Shown here: piece by piece, positions 18,626-27,702 of the stretch | Numbering within the stretch: position 1 is the stretch's first letter | Layout of the letters: each line of letters starts with the position of its first letter | DNA from: Rhodocyclaceae bacterium | GTDB lineage: Bacteria; Pseudomonadota; Gammaproteobacteria; Burkholderiales; Rhodocyclaceae | Direction of reading: 5' to 3' | Length of the DNA stretch: 64,000 nucleotides | Assembly (NCBI GenBank): GCA_018261935.1 | Contig: JAGTRP010000010.1 | Location: forward strand, 60,787-124,786 | Program-made: the position numbers and the translations under genes | The notes under the pieces: model-generated | What the model saw: the letters and a program-made list of their open reading frames with translations, nothing else | Told to the model about the DNA's origin: nothing | Databases searched by the model: none

Positions 18626-19798
18626 TCAGGGGTGGTCGGACGTGAGGGCGAATCGGGTTCCCGCCAGGCCGTCTTCGGCCTCGGCCAGGGCGCGGCCGGG
18701 GGCGGCGGGCTCGGCATCGTCCTGCCGGGGCCGCTGGCGGCCGTCGCCGTCGCGGCCATGGCTGGAGACGTGTACCGAGACATCGGCATAGGGGCCCTGG
18801 GCCAGGTCCTGGCGCAGGCTGTCGCCGATGCTGTGGAGCTGGCGCAGCACCTCGCCGTGGGAGGCGCTGAGCTGAATCTGCAGGGTGCCCGCCTGGTGGC
18901 GGATAACCAGCTCGACGCTGCCCATCATCGGCGGGTCGAGGCGGATGACGGCCTGCTCGCTGCGGTTGGCGATCTGCACCTGGAGGCGCTCGCCGAGGGC
19001 TTCCAGCAGGGGCTGGCGCCATTGCTCGGGCGTGCCGGCGGGCAGCTTCACGGTGGTGGCCGCGGATGGGGAGGAGGCCGTGCCCGCCGATGCCGGCTGG
19101 GGGGCCGTCAGGTCCGCCCCGAGAACTGGGGCCGGGGCGGCGAGGCTCGGACTGCGCTGCTCGGCGCTGTCCGCGATTTCGCCGGCCGCCGGGGGCGGCG
19201 TCTGGCGCCCGGCAGCCTGGACGGGGGAATCCGGGTTTTCGTCGATGGTGGGTGTGGTCGCGGCCGCCTTGTCTAAGCTCGGCATTTTCTGGCCCAGGCT
19301 TGGCGCGGGAGCGGGGGCGCGGGGCTGGGCCGCCGTAGGTGCCGGCGTGTCGGCTGCCATGGCGGCGATGATCGGCGCAGTCGGTGTGGCGAGGATCGCT
19401 GCCCCCGGCATGGCCGTTGCCGGAGCGGCGGCGCCGGCGTCGGCGATCTTGTCGGCCTTCTGGTTGTCCGGCGCTCCGCTATCGGGGAGGGCAACCGGCA
19501 TCGGCAAGCCCAGCATGGCCGACAGCAGCGGCGGAGTCATGCCCGGCAAGGGGGTATCCGATCCGCTGTCCGCGGTATCGGCCTCGACAACGGCCAGCCC
19601 TTCCGTCGCCGCGGCCGGAGCGGCCTCCTGGCCGGCGGCCAGGATGATGGCTTCCAGGGCGGCGCCGAACAGCGGCAGCGCCCCGGCGCCATCGGGCAGG
19701 GCGGCGGCCGGTTCAGCAGCGGAAAACGGCTGGGCGGTTGCTGCTTCCAGGGGGAGGGCGGCGAGGGGCAGGGCGGCGAGGGGCAGGGCAAGGTTCAC
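18626..19798 (-). CDS. fliK: Flagellar hook-length control protein FliK (late operon copy)
   Basis: FliK (390 aa) measures the hook and switches export specificity. It has a long Ala/Pro-rich N-terminal ruler region and a C-terminal Flg_hook domain (VIRLDPPMMGSVELVIRHQ; LQIQLSASHGEVLRQL; LRQDLAQGPYADVSVHV). The GTG at 19798 is chosen because it overlaps the fliT stop (GTGA); longer frames run into fliT. Near the N terminus, ALPLA units repeat because of 15-bp direct repeats. A second FliK-like gene lies at 34920-35930. Confidence 0.88.
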   Translation of the reverse strand: MNLALPLAALPLAALPLEAATAQPFSAAEPAAALPDGAGALPLFGAALEAIILAAGQEAAPAAATEGLAVVEADTADSGSDTPLPGMTPPLLSAMLGLPMPVALPDSGAPDNQKADKIADAGAAAPATAMPGAAILATPTAPIIAAMAADTPAPTAAQPRAPAPAPSLGQKMPSLDKAAATTPTIDENPDSPVQAAGRQTPPPAAGEIADSAEQRSPSLAAPAPVLGADLTAPQPASAGTASSPSAATTVKLPAGTPEQWRQPLLEALGERLQVQIANRSEQAVIRLDPPMMGSVELVIRHQAGTLQIQLSASHGEVLRQLHSIGDSLRQDLAQGPYADVSVHVSSHGRDGDGRQRPRQDDAEPAAPGRALAEAEDGLAGTRFALTSDHP

Positions 19799-20106
19799 GG
19801 CTGGTTCTCCTTCAGCTCGTCGCCCTGGGCATAGGCGAGCCAGCCCTCCCGGTTGGCCCGCATCTTGGCCAGCCATTCGTCCAGACGGGCCAGTTCGTCG
19901 GTGCAGCGTTCCGTGGCCAGCTGGTGGGCATGGCGCAGCCCCTCGAAGGCCGTGCACTCGGCTGCGTTCCAGTTTCCGCCCTGGACCAGGTCCGGCAGCG
20001 CGGCGGACAGGGCCCGGTCGGCTTGAGCCAGGGCTTCCCAGTCCTGCCCGCGGGCGGCCTCGTTGAGGCGCCGGGTCAGGTGCAGCAATGCCGTGAGCTT
20101 ATCCAT
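19795..20106 (-). CDS. fliT: FliT-like flagellar export chaperone
   Basis: This 103-aa helical protein lies directly after fliS, overlapping it by 8 bp, at the position of fliT/lafD. Features are a short amphipathic N terminus (MDKLTALLHLTRRLNEAA), conserved WEAL, and a C-terminal helix containing LDEWLAKMRANREGWLAY. FliT binds FliD and other export substrates; sequence similarity in this family is low, so the assignment leans on position. Confidence 0.7.
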   Translation of the reverse strand: MDKLTALLHLTRRLNEAARGQDWEALAQADRALSAALPDLVQGGNWNAAECTAFEGLRHAHQLATERCTDELARLDEWLAKMRANREGWLAYAQGDELKENQP

Positions 20107-20494
20107 GGCTGTCCTGCACGCCCTGCCAGCCTTGCCGGAGAGTGGTCAGCAAACCACTGACTTCGTCCACCAGGGCGGCATCGAGGTTGGCACCGGCCTG
20201 GTAGAGGCGCTCGGCGCAATAGTCGTAGAGCCGGGCGAGATTGCCCACCACCTCGCTGCCGGAATCATCATCGAGGGCGCTGGACAGCCCGTTGATGATA
20301 TCGATGCATCTGTCCAGGCTCCGGGCCTTCAGCTCGTAGCGCCGGGCGGCGATGTGGGCCCGGGCCCGGGCCAGCTCTTCCAGGAGTCCGTCCATCAGGA
20401 TCAGCACCAGCTGCACGGGGGAGGCCTGGGCGGTTTGGGCGCCCAGGTTGACGGCGTGGTAGCTGCGGTAGGCTTCGTAGTTCGGTGTCGTCAT
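20099..20494 (-). CDS. fliS: Flagellin export chaperone FliS
   Basis: FliS (131 aa) binds the C terminus of flagellin in the cytosol. The family pattern is clear: YRSYHAVNLGAQTAQASPVQ, LVLILMDGLLEEL, RARAHIAARRYELKARSLDRC, IDIINGLSSALD, and LYDYCAERLYQAG. It is placed between fliD and fliT. Confidence 0.95.
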   Translation of the reverse strand: MTTPNYEAYRSYHAVNLGAQTAQASPVQLVLILMDGLLEELARARAHIAARRYELKARSLDRCIDIINGLSSALDDDSGSEVVGNLARLYDYCAERLYQAGANLDAALVDEVSGLLTTLRQGWQGVQDSHG

Positions 20495-20532
20495 TTGTCG
20501 TGTGAGGTCCTTGGGGAATCGGGATCGCCCGC

Positions 20533-21900
20533 CTAGTTGCCGCCCAGGTTGGCGAACATGTTCGCGGTGTCGCTCATCTGGGCCTGCAGGCTCTGCAGCC
20601 TGGAGAACTGCTGCAGGTAGCGGTTGTAGTAATTGGTGTATTGCTGGTCCAGCTGGGTCTGGCGCGTATTGATGACCTTCTGGCGGTTCTGCACCGAGTC
20701 CTGACGCCGCTTGATCTGGCCGGTGCCGCTGTTCAGCCAGACGTCCAGGTAAGTGTCCAAGGAGCCGAGGACGCCGCTCTTGGCGGTCGGGCTGGCGCTG
20801 CCGAAGACGGTGTCCAGGCCGCCGGGGTGGGCCGCCAGGCCTTTCTGCAGCTTGGCCGAATCCAGGGAAAGGTTGCCATCCCGGTCGGCGCTGATGCCGA
20901 AATCCATGATCCGCAATCCGCCCACGTTCTGGCGGATGAGGGAATTGAGCCGGCTGCGCAGGGTCCGCACCCCGGCGTCGGTGGCGAAGGCGGCAGCGGC
21001 GGCGCCTTTCTCCGCATCGCCGACGTTGGTGAGGTCGTCGAGGGCCTTCTTCAGGGTGTTGTAGGCGTCGACGAAGCCTCTGACATTGGCGGCGGTGGCG
21101 CTGTCGTCGCCGGCGACGGTCAGGGTCAGGGGGGCGGCGCCGGCGGCCTGGGCCTGGGTGAAGGTCATGGTGACCCCGGGGATGGCGGTGAAGGTGTTGC
21201 TGGCCTGCTGCAGCTTGACGCCGGTGTTCTGGGCCCCCATCCAGACGATGGCGTCCTGGGGCGCTGCCAGGGTGGTGGCGGGGGTGGTGTCGAAGTAGGT
21301 CTTGAGGCCGCCGGAGAGATTGGTGGTGTCGAGGCTGATGGCGCTGCTGGCGCCGGTGCTGCCGGCGGACAGCATCAGCTGGGTCTGGCCGCTGACAGTC
21401 ACGATCACGGCATTCACCTTGCCCTGGTTGCCGGAGGCCTGGTTGATGGCGCGGGCGATCTCGGCCTGGGACAGATTGCCGTCGGCATCGGTGTCGGCGG
21501 TGCCGAAATCCACATTGAAGGACGTGCCGCTGACCTGGATGGCCAGGAGACTTGCGGGCTGCACAGGCACCGGCACCGTCGGCAGGTTGGCGTAGGACAC
21601 CTGGTGGGCGGTGGCCACCTGCTCGACGAACAGGGAGTAGGTGCCGGGCTGGGCGCCGGCCGAAGCGGTGGCGGTGCCGAAACCGGTGGCGCCGAAGGTG
21701 GCCGAGTACTGGACCAGGCTCTTCTTGCCCGAGAGGCCGAGGAGGGCGCTGTCGAAGGCCCGCAGCGCCGACTGCAGCTTGGTGAGGGCGCTGGAAGTGT
21801 CCTGGGCCGTCTTCGATTGGGTGCTGAGCAGGGTTTGGAGCGGCTGGACGGCGGCGGTGGCCATCTGGGTGGCGACGGAGGTCGGGTTGATTTCAGTCAT
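20533..21900 (-). CDS. fliD: Flagellar filament cap protein FliD
   Basis: FliD (HAP2, 455 aa) caps the filament and inserts flagellin. The N-terminal segment (LQSALRAFDSALLGL), central strand-rich domains, and the C-terminal coiled coil (LDQQYTNYYNRYLQQFSRLQSLQAQM) are typical. Unusually, residues 136-147 spell a perfect EF-hand-like loop (DTDADGNLSQAE), followed directly by the family motif IARAINQ. It is the first gene of the late operon and is preceded by a sigma-28-like promoter and AAGGAGCCC. Confidence 0.95.
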   Translation of the reverse strand: MTEINPTSVATQMATAAVQPLQTLLSTQSKTAQDTSSALTKLQSALRAFDSALLGLSGKKSLVQYSATFGATGFGTATASAGAQPGTYSLFVEQVATAHQVSYANLPTVPVPVQPASLLAIQVSGTSFNVDFGTADTDADGNLSQAEIARAINQASGNQGKVNAVIVTVSGQTQLMLSAGSTGASSAISLDTTNLSGGLKTYFDTTPATTLAAPQDAIVWMGAQNTGVKLQQASNTFTAIPGVTMTFTQAQAAGAAPLTLTVAGDDSATAANVRGFVDAYNTLKKALDDLTNVGDAEKGAAAAAFATDAGVRTLRSRLNSLIRQNVGGLRIMDFGISADRDGNLSLDSAKLQKGLAAHPGGLDTVFGSASPTAKSGVLGSLDTYLDVWLNSGTGQIKRRQDSVQNRQKVINTRQTQLDQQYTNYYNRYLQQFSRLQSLQAQMSDTANMFANLGGN

Positions 21901-21941
21901 GACGGGCTCCTTCAGAAGGAAAAATGGGATTTCCCTCGTTA

Positions 21942-21970
21942 AAGGCGACCGGATCAGCCGCCGACTGAAA
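21942..21970 (-). promoter_or_regulatory. Sigma-28-like promoter of the fliD-fliS-fliT-fliK-fliL-fliA-motA-motB operon
   Basis: On the minus strand TTTCAGTCGG, 11 bp, then GTCGCCTT. The same two blocks at identical spacing lie upstream of flagellin (36986-37014). GTCG matches the GCCG core of the sigma-28 -10 element and AAGT/CAGT the -35 element. The site ends about 41 bp before the fliD ATG. Confidence 0.6.
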
Positions 21971-21984
21971 TTTTCCGGCTTCGA

Positions 21985-22410
21985 TCATGACTGCCCCCGT
22001 AGCCAGACCTGGGTCGCCATGTCGTCCTGGCGCTTCTGCTCCCGCGCTTCCCTCGCCCGCTGGTGGCGGTTTTCCTGGCGGACCAGGAACTGGCTCAAGG
22101 CCTCGTGCTGGCGGAAGGCGGCGGTGAGGGCGTTCTGGCTCACCGCCATGTCGGCGTCGTGGAGGGCGAGTTCCTCCCGGTGGGCGGCGGCCAGGGTCAT
22201 CACGGCCTGCTTGTAGTCGCCGCAGTTCATGGACAGGGCGGGGGACCAGGCGCCGCTGGCGCCGGTGCTGTGGCACAGCTGCTCCAGGCGCTCCAGGTTC
22301 CTGCGGTAGCGCTCCCGCAGGCGCTCCTTGCTGGCGACTTCCGAGGTCAGGCGGTCCACTTCCTGCTCCCGCAGGTCCGCCAGGCGGTTCAGGCTGGTCT
22401 GGGATTTCAT
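21985..22410 (-). CDS. fliJ: Flagellar export protein FliJ
   Basis: FliJ (141 aa) is a coiled-coil protein that acts in the centre of the FliI ATPase ring. Nearly all of the sequence is charged helix (LADLREQEVDRLTSEVASKE; LRERYRRNLERLEQL). It starts overlapping the fliI stop by 4 bp and ends the fliE-F-G-H-I-J operon, the usual position of fliJ. Confidence 0.9.
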   Translation of the reverse strand: MKSQTSLNRLADLREQEVDRLTSEVASKERLRERYRRNLERLEQLCHSTGASGAWSPALSMNCGDYKQAVMTLAAAHREELALHDADMAVSQNALTAAFRQHEALSQFLVRQENRHQRAREAREQKRQDDMATQVWLRGQS

Positions 22411-23717
22411 GCCGTCAACTCCTCGAGTTGTTGCAGGGTTTCCACCAGGGGGGCGGCTTCCCGGGTCCCCTGGTGGAGGAAGGCTTCGATCCGGGGCCAG
22501 CGTTCCACCGCCCGGTCGGTGGCCGGGTCGGCCCCCGCCACGTAGGCGCCCAGTGGGAGCAGGTCCCGGACCTGGGCGTGGCGGGCCGCCATTTCCTTCA
22601 GCCGGTGGGCCGCCGCCCGGTGTTCGGGGGAGGCCACCAGGCCCATGCAGCGGCTGACCGAGGCGGCGATGTCGATGGCCGGGTAGTGGCCGCGCTCGGC
22701 CAGTTCCCGGGACAGGACGATATGGCCGTCGAGGATGGCGCGGGCCGTATCCACCACCGGGTCCTGCTGGTCGTCGCCTTCGGCCAGGACGGTATAGATG
22801 GCGCTCATGCTGCCGCTTTCCGCCTCGCCGTTGCCGGCGCTTTCCACCAGTTGGGGCAGGAGGCTGAAGACCGAGGGCGGGTAGCCCCGGGTGGCGGGCG
22901 GCTCGCCGAGGGCCAGCGCCACTTCGCGCCGGGCCATGGCGTAGCGGGTGAGGGAATCCACCAGGAGCAGCACGTCCTGGCCCTGGTCCCGGTAATGGGC
23001 GGCGATGGAATGGCAGAGGTCGGTGGCCATGAGGCGCATCAGGGGCGACTCGTCGGCCGGGGCAACCACCACCACGGCGCGCTTGAGGCCTTCCTCGCCC
23101 AGGGAGAGATCGATGAATTCCCGCACTTCCCGGCCGCGCTCGCCGATCAGGCCCACCACCACCACGTCGGCCACGGTCTGCCGGGTGATGAGGCCCAGCA
23201 GCACGCTCTTGCCGACGCCGCTGCCGGCCATGAGGCCGACCCGCTGGCCCTTGCCGAGGGTCAGGGTGGCGTTGATGGCGCGCACGCCGACATCGAGGAT
23301 TTCCCGCACCGGCTGCTTGCGCAGGGGATGGACCCGGGGCGGCTGGGGTTCCAGGGGATGCTCGCCCCCCAGGCGGCCGAGGCCGTCGATGGGCTCGCCC
23401 AGGCCATTGACGATGCGCCCCAGCCAGGAGGGGCCGATCTGCAGGGCGCTGCGCTCCGGGGCCGGGACGACCCGGGCGCCGGTGGCGAGGCCCTCGGGCT
23501 TCTTGAAGGGCATCAGGAAGGAGACCTGGTCGCGGAAACCCACCACCTGGGCGGCCAGCCAGTCTCCGGAGACGGTTTCAATCAGGCAGCGCTGACCGGT
23601 GCGCAGGGGGCAGCCGACGCTTTCCAGGAGCAGCCCGGAAGCTCCGGTCAGGCGGCCGGTGAGGGTGGCTACCGGGACTTCGGCCAGATGGAGCTTGCGG
23701 ATGGCGGCACCGATCAT
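22407..23717 (-). CDS. fliI: Flagellar export ATPase FliI
   Basis: FliI (436 aa) energises the flagellar secretion apparatus. It has the Walker A motif GLMAGSGVGKSVLLG, DVVVVGLIGERGREVREFI, Walker B DVLLLVDSLTRYAMARREVAL, and GEPPATRGYPPSVFSLLPQL, all F1-beta-like hallmarks of the family. It overlaps fliH and fliJ by 4 bp each. Confidence 0.97.
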   Translation of the reverse strand: MIGAAIRKLHLAEVPVATLTGRLTGASGLLLESVGCPLRTGQRCLIETVSGDWLAAQVVGFRDQVSFLMPFKKPEGLATGARVVPAPERSALQIGPSWLGRIVNGLGEPIDGLGRLGGEHPLEPQPPRVHPLRKQPVREILDVGVRAINATLTLGKGQRVGLMAGSGVGKSVLLGLITRQTVADVVVVGLIGERGREVREFIDLSLGEEGLKRAVVVVAPADESPLMRLMATDLCHSIAAHYRDQGQDVLLLVDSLTRYAMARREVALALGEPPATRGYPPSVFSLLPQLVESAGNGEAESGSMSAIYTVLAEGDDQQDPVVDTARAILDGHIVLSRELAERGHYPAIDIAASVSRCMGLVASPEHRAAAHRLKEMAARHAQVRDLLPLGAYVAGADPATDRAVERWPRIEAFLHQGTREAAPLVETLQQLEELTA

Positions 23718-24388
23718 GCCTCGACCTCGGGCTGGTCAGCCATTTCCAGGAGCTGGGCGCTCACCTGCTCGATGCACGCCGCCAGGCGCTGCTTGCAGCC
23801 GGCATCGGCTTCATGGCCGCCGGCCTTGACTCGGCATTCCCCCGGCTCCATGCGGGGATCGGCGATGAGGTTCCAGCGCTGGGCCTTCTCGGGGGCGAGT
23901 TCGCAGATGCGGTCCAGCTCTTCGGGGTTGAGATAGACCTCTACCTCGTCCAGGGTGGCCGGCATGGCGCCCAGGGTCTCGTCCACCAGGGCGAGGAGCT
24001 GCACCGGCTGGAGGGCAAGTTCGCAACGGATCACCTGGCGGGCCACCTTGGCCACCAGTTCGACTACTTCCTGGCGCAGGGCGGACTGATAATCGTGCCG
24101 CAGCTGCTGGAGGCTCTCCAGCATCGCTTCCACCGGCTGGGCGAGGTTGTCGAAGTGGGCCAGGGCTTTCTGGCGTCCTTCCTCAATGCCTTCGTTGCGG
24201 CCCTCGATGTGGCCATCCTGCCGTCCCATGCGCAGCCCGCTTTCGTAGCCCTCCCGGTAGCCTTTGTCCATGCCTTCCTGGAAGCCGTCGGCGCAGGCCG
24301 CCTGCAGCTCCGCCGGCGAGCCGGCCAGGCCCCGGGCGCCGGCGGCGACCTGGGAGAGGGGAGGGAAGCGGTGGGGCCGCATGTTCAT
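23714..24388 (-). CDS. fliH: Flagellar export regulator FliH
   Basis: FliH (224 aa) binds FliI and controls its ATPase. The central region is rich in regularly spaced glycines (GFQEGMDKGYREGYESGLRM, GRQDG, GRNEGIEEGR), the GxxxG-type helix repeats typical of FliH, followed by the conserved C-terminal domain (LRQEVVELVAKVARQVIRCEL). The ATG at 24388 forms an ATGA overlap with the fliG stop; a longer frame runs through fliG and is not credible. Confidence 0.92.
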   Translation of the reverse strand: MNMRPHRFPPLSQVAAGARGLAGSPAELQAACADGFQEGMDKGYREGYESGLRMGRQDGHIEGRNEGIEEGRQKALAHFDNLAQPVEAMLESLQQLRHDYQSALRQEVVELVAKVARQVIRCELALQPVQLLALVDETLGAMPATLDEVEVYLNPEELDRICELAPEKAQRWNLIADPRMEPGECRVKAGGHEADAGCKQRLAACIEQVSAQLLEMADQPEVEA

Positions 24389-25410
24389 TCGACGACGGCC
24401 TCGGCGAAGAGCTGGATTTCGATTTCGCCGGCATCGGCCAGGGCCTTCACCTGGGCCATGATTTCCTGGCGCATCTGCTCGACGCGGCTCAGGGGAACCG
24501 GGCCGGTGCGCCGCATCAGCTCCTCGAAGCTCTGGGCCTGGCGGCGGGGCATGGCCTGCAGCACGGCGCTGCGGACGGCCGGTTCGGCACCCTTGAGGGC
24601 GATGGCCCACTGGTCGAGGGGGATGTCCTCGATGATGCGGGTGATGACGGTATCCGACTGGCGCGACAGGATGAAGAAGTCGTACATGCTGGCCTCGATC
24701 CCGGAAACCACCTCGGGATCCCGGGCCCGCAGCAACTCGACCATCTGTTGGCGGCTGCCGGGCAGGCGATTGAGGATGTCGGCCGCCTGGCGCACGCCTT
24801 CGACGCTGGCGCTCTGGGCGCCCAGGCTTTCCAGGCAGCGGCCGACCACTTCCTCCAGTTCCACCAGCAGTTCGCTGTCCACCTCGTTCAAGCGGGCGAT
24901 ATTGAGGAGGACGAGATCGCGCCCTTCGTTGGGCAGGGCGTGCATCACCTCGCTGGCCATGGCCGGCGGCAGGAAGGCGAGGAACACCGCCTGCATGCGC
25001 ACGTGCTCGCCGGCGATGCGGTCGGCGATCCACTTGGGGGACGCCCATTGCAGCCGGGCCATCTTGGGCCGGATGGCGTCGCCGTAGATATTGTTCAGGA
25101 CGCTGCTGGCGATGTCGCTGCCCAGGGCCAGGTCGAGGGAACGCTTCAGGTAGGAGCGGGAGGCGCCATGGACGCCGCTCTGCTCCCGGTACTCGTCGAA
25201 GAAGCGCTGGATGGCGTGCTTTACCGATTCCACCTTGATGCCGCTCATGCGGGACATCACCTGGGTGACTTCCAGCAATTCTTCCCGGGCCAGGCAGCGG
25301 AGCACGGCGGCGGCGGGTTCCTCGCCCATGCTCAGGAGGACGATGGCGGCCCGCTCGACCGGGGTCAGGGTGGAGGCTGCGCTATCGGCGGAATTATTGG
25401 GCTTGCTCAT
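24385..25410 (-). CDS. fliG: Flagellar motor switch protein FliG
   Basis: FliG (341 aa) couples stator to rotor. It shows the N-terminal FliF-binding domain (LTPVERAAIVLLSMGEEPAAAVLRCL), the middle domain (HALPNEGRDLVLLNIARL) and the C-terminal torque domain (LDQWAIALKGAEPAVRSAVLQ, MPRRQAQSFEELMRRTGPVPL). It overlaps fliF by 17 bp at its start and fliH at its end. Confidence 0.97.
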   Translation of the reverse strand: MSKPNNSADSAASTLTPVERAAIVLLSMGEEPAAAVLRCLAREELLEVTQVMSRMSGIKVESVKHAIQRFFDEYREQSGVHGASRSYLKRSLDLALGSDIASSVLNNIYGDAIRPKMARLQWASPKWIADRIAGEHVRMQAVFLAFLPPAMASEVMHALPNEGRDLVLLNIARLNEVDSELLVELEEVVGRCLESLGAQSASVEGVRQAADILNRLPGSRQQMVELLRARDPEVVSGIEASMYDFFILSRQSDTVITRIIEDIPLDQWAIALKGAEPAVRSAVLQAMPRRQAQSFEELMRRTGPVPLSRVEQMRQEIMAQVKALADAGEIEIQLFAEAVVE

Positions 25411-27097
25411 TTTTCTGTACCCATTGCTTGACGACTTCGGCCACCCGCTCGGGCTCCTTTGCGGCCAGGACCTTCAGGTGATCGACCATGACATCCACCG
25501 GGGAGCCGGCGGGGGGCAAGTCGTAGTTTTCGAGGAGGGGCACCACCGGCATCCCGACCGGGTTGGGGGAGCCGGGGAGTCCCAGGGCGGCCGGCGCCTC
25601 TTCGGCGGGGAGGGCCTGGGCCGCTTCCAGTTCGGCGGCCTCCCGTTGGGCGGCCTCGAATTCGTCGGCGTCGATCAGGGGCACGGGCGCCAGGCGCTGC
25701 TGGGCGATCCTGAGGAGCGGGCGGGCCACCAGCAGATAGGCGAGCAGCATGCCGAGGGCGGAGACAGCCCAGGAGCCCATTTCGATCTGTTTGTCGCGTT
25801 CTTCCCACCAGGGCACGGGCTCCGCCTTGGCCGGGAAGGGGAGGGCGGAGACGGTGAGCTTGTCGCCCCGTTCGGCATTGATCCCCAGGCCCGCGCTCAG
25901 CATGCGTTCGACGCCTGCGATATCCTCGGCGCTCCAGGCCGCCTTGCCGCCCGGGACGACCGAGGTGTTGAGGAGCACGGCGACATTGAGCCGCTGCAGG
26001 CGGCCGCGGCTGCGCTTGATCTGGCTGATGTTGCGGTCGTAGGTGTATTGGCGGGTGGTAGCGCTCTTCTGGGCGGTGTTCGCTTCCGGGGCGGCGGCCT
26101 TGTTGGCGTCCGGCTCCGGCGGGGCGACGGCGATGGGGCGGTTGCTCAGGGAACCGGGGACGCCGAGGGCCAAGCGGTCCCGGTCCTGTTCCTGGCGCAT
26201 CGCCTCGCTCATGACCTTGGGGGTGGCGCCGTACTGTTCGTGGGTTTCCTGGATGCGGTCGTTATCCACCTCGGCGGTGACGCTGACCTTGTAGTTGTCC
26301 TCGCCGACCACGGGGGCGAGCAGCTCGCGGACGTTGCGGCGGGTTTCCTCCTGGATGCGCCGGGCCGGTTCGTTGTCCTGGCCGGCCTCGAAGCCTTCGG
26401 TCAGGTCCACCCGGGCCGACAGGAAGTTGCCGGCCTGGTCCACCAGCTTGACCCGTTGCGGATCGAGGCCGGCGACGCTGCCGGCCACCAGGTTGATGAT
26501 GGCGGCAATCTGTTCGGGGCCGAGGCTGCGGCCCGGCTTGAGAGCCAGCACGACGGAGGCGGTGCTCTTCTCGCCATCGCTGGCGACAAAGGAGGACGAC
26601 TTGGCGATGGCGACATGGACCCGGGCCGATTCCACGGCATCCAGGGTCATGATGCTCTGGACGAGCTCGCCTTCCAGGGCGCGGCGAAAGCGCACGTCCT
26701 GCACGAACTGGCTGACGCCCAGGGGATCGTTGCGGTCCATCAGCTCCAGCCCGGCCGGCAGCTTGGCGACCACGCCCTTGGCCGCCAGCAGCATGCGGGC
26801 CTTGCCCAACTGGCCGTCGGGCACCAGCACCTGGCCGTTGTCGGGATGGACGCGGTAGGGAATGTGCTCGGCATCGAGGACGGCCATCATGTCGGCGGCG
26901 GCGACCTTCTCCCGGCCGCCGAAGACCGGCTTGTAGCCGGCCTGCTCCCGCCACAGGAACATCAGCACCAGGGCGGTGATGCCGACTGCGAGCAGGGTGA
27001 GGGGCAATAGCGTCTTCAGGAGGTTAGGGGTGAGCAGCGGCGCGCCGCCGGCGGGGAGCCGCAGGCGGGAGAGGAGGGGTTTGATGGTGGCGATCAC
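25394..27097 (-). CDS. fliF: Flagellar MS-ring protein FliF
   Basis: FliF (567 aa) forms the MS ring. It has a first transmembrane helix around residues 28-50 (LLPLTLLAVGITALVLMFLW), ring-building domains containing YRVHPDNGQVLVPDGQLGKA and RARVHVAI-like ARVHVAIAKSSSF, a second helix near residue 440-460, and a C-terminal FliG-binding tail (LLENYDLPPAGSP through VVKQWV). It begins 19 bp after fliE. Confidence 0.97.
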   Translation of the reverse strand: MIATIKPLLSRLRLPAGGAPLLTPNLLKTLLPLTLLAVGITALVLMFLWREQAGYKPVFGGREKVAAADMMAVLDAEHIPYRVHPDNGQVLVPDGQLGKARMLLAAKGVVAKLPAGLELMDRNDPLGVSQFVQDVRFRRALEGELVQSIMTLDAVESARVHVAIAKSSSFVASDGEKSTASVVLALKPGRSLGPEQIAAIINLVAGSVAGLDPQRVKLVDQAGNFLSARVDLTEGFEAGQDNEPARRIQEETRRNVRELLAPVVGEDNYKVSVTAEVDNDRIQETHEQYGATPKVMSEAMRQEQDRDRLALGVPGSLSNRPIAVAPPEPDANKAAAPEANTAQKSATTRQYTYDRNISQIKRSRGRLQRLNVAVLLNTSVVPGGKAAWSAEDIAGVERMLSAGLGINAERGDKLTVSALPFPAKAEPVPWWEERDKQIEMGSWAVSALGMLLAYLLVARPLLRIAQQRLAPVPLIDADEFEAAQREAAELEAAQALPAEEAPAALGLPGSPNPVGMPVVPLLENYDLPPAGSPVDVMVDHLKVLAAKEPERVAEVVKQWVQKNEQAQ

Positions 27098-27116
27098 GGC
27101 GGCGACTCTCTAAGTC

Positions 27117-27461
27117 CTAGAGCTGCAGTCTGATGAGTTCGTCGAAGGCGCCGACCACCTTGTTGCGCACCTGCATCAGCATGGAGAAGGAGAGGCTGGC
27201 CTCCTGGCTGGCGAGCATGGCGCCCACCAAGTCGTCGCTGCGGCCGCTGTCCACCGCCGCCAGCTTGTCGGATGCCGCCTGTTCCTTGGCATCGACGCCA
27301 TGGACGGCCTCCTTCATGGCATCGGCGAAGGAGACGCCGGCATCGGCGCCGCCATGCCAGGCGGTGGGCGGGGCAGAGATGCCGCTGGGGGCGATGGATG
27401 ACAGATCGGCCTCGATGCGGTCCAGGTCGGCCCGGATCAGGACTCCCAGTTCATTTCCCAT
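27117..27461 (-). CDS. fliE: Hook-basal body complex protein FliE
   Basis: FliE (114 aa) links the MS ring to the rod. The C-terminal signature SLSFSMLMQVRNKVVGAFDELIRLQL is typical, as is FADAMKEAVHGVDAKEQ. GGAG lies 6 bp before the ATG. It is the first structural gene of the fliE-J operon; an upstream short frame (27451-27636) ends inside its first codons, which would couple their translation. The transcript begins with a c-di-GMP riboswitch. Confidence 0.95.
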   Translation of the reverse strand: MGNELGVLIRADLDRIEADLSSIAPSGISAPPTAWHGGADAGVSFADAMKEAVHGVDAKEQAASDKLAAVDSGRSDDLVGAMLASQEASLSFSMLMQVRNKVVGAFDELIRLQL

Positions 27462-27636
27462 GGCAGCTCCTTAAGTTCGCCGCGAAGCCGGTCGCCTTTG
27501 ACTGGTGGGAGGGATGGGCAGATGCGCGAAACGATGACAGAAGGGATGGCGCGAGCGCGACGCCAACGGGCTGCCCGGCCGCCGGAGCGGAGCTCTGGGC
27601 GCAGTAGGGCTTGGATGAGACTGCGGGTTCGATCAT
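27451..27636 (-). CDS. Possible leader ORF downstream of the fliE-side riboswitch (61 aa)
   Basis: The frame starts with ATG preceded by GGAAGGCG (good Shine-Dalgarno) and begins MIEPAVSSKP, the same ten residues as the leader frame on the fliM side; after that the two diverge. Its stop codon lies just inside the fliE start, a coupling arrangement. The body resembles no family I know and may be a vestige of the duplicated leader rather than a functional peptide. Confidence 0.35.
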   Translation of the reverse strand: MIEPAVSSKPYCAQSSAPAAGQPVGVALAPSLLSSFRASAHPSHQSKATGFAANLRSCHGK

Positions 27637-27667
27637 GTCGCCTTCCAGTGAGCGGTTGAGCCGAGGG

Positions 27668-27702
27668 AAAAAGCCCTGTGCCATAGCCTTGGAAGGTCGC
27701 AG
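27668..27702 (-). terminator. Candidate riboswitch-controlled terminator, fliE side
   Basis: On the minus strand a CTG...CCTT/AAGG...CAG stem is followed by GGG-C-TTTTT. The stem is weaker than its mirror copy on the fliM side because a few bases differ. It lies about 80-110 nt after the aptamer and would be a natural expression platform. Folding has not been computed. Confidence 0.35.

Noticed and set aside
19750..19795. Direct 15-bp repeats at the start of fliK as a possible mobile or phase-variable element
   Set aside because: Only two to three units in a low-complexity Ala/Leu/Pro region; ordinary for FliK N termini.
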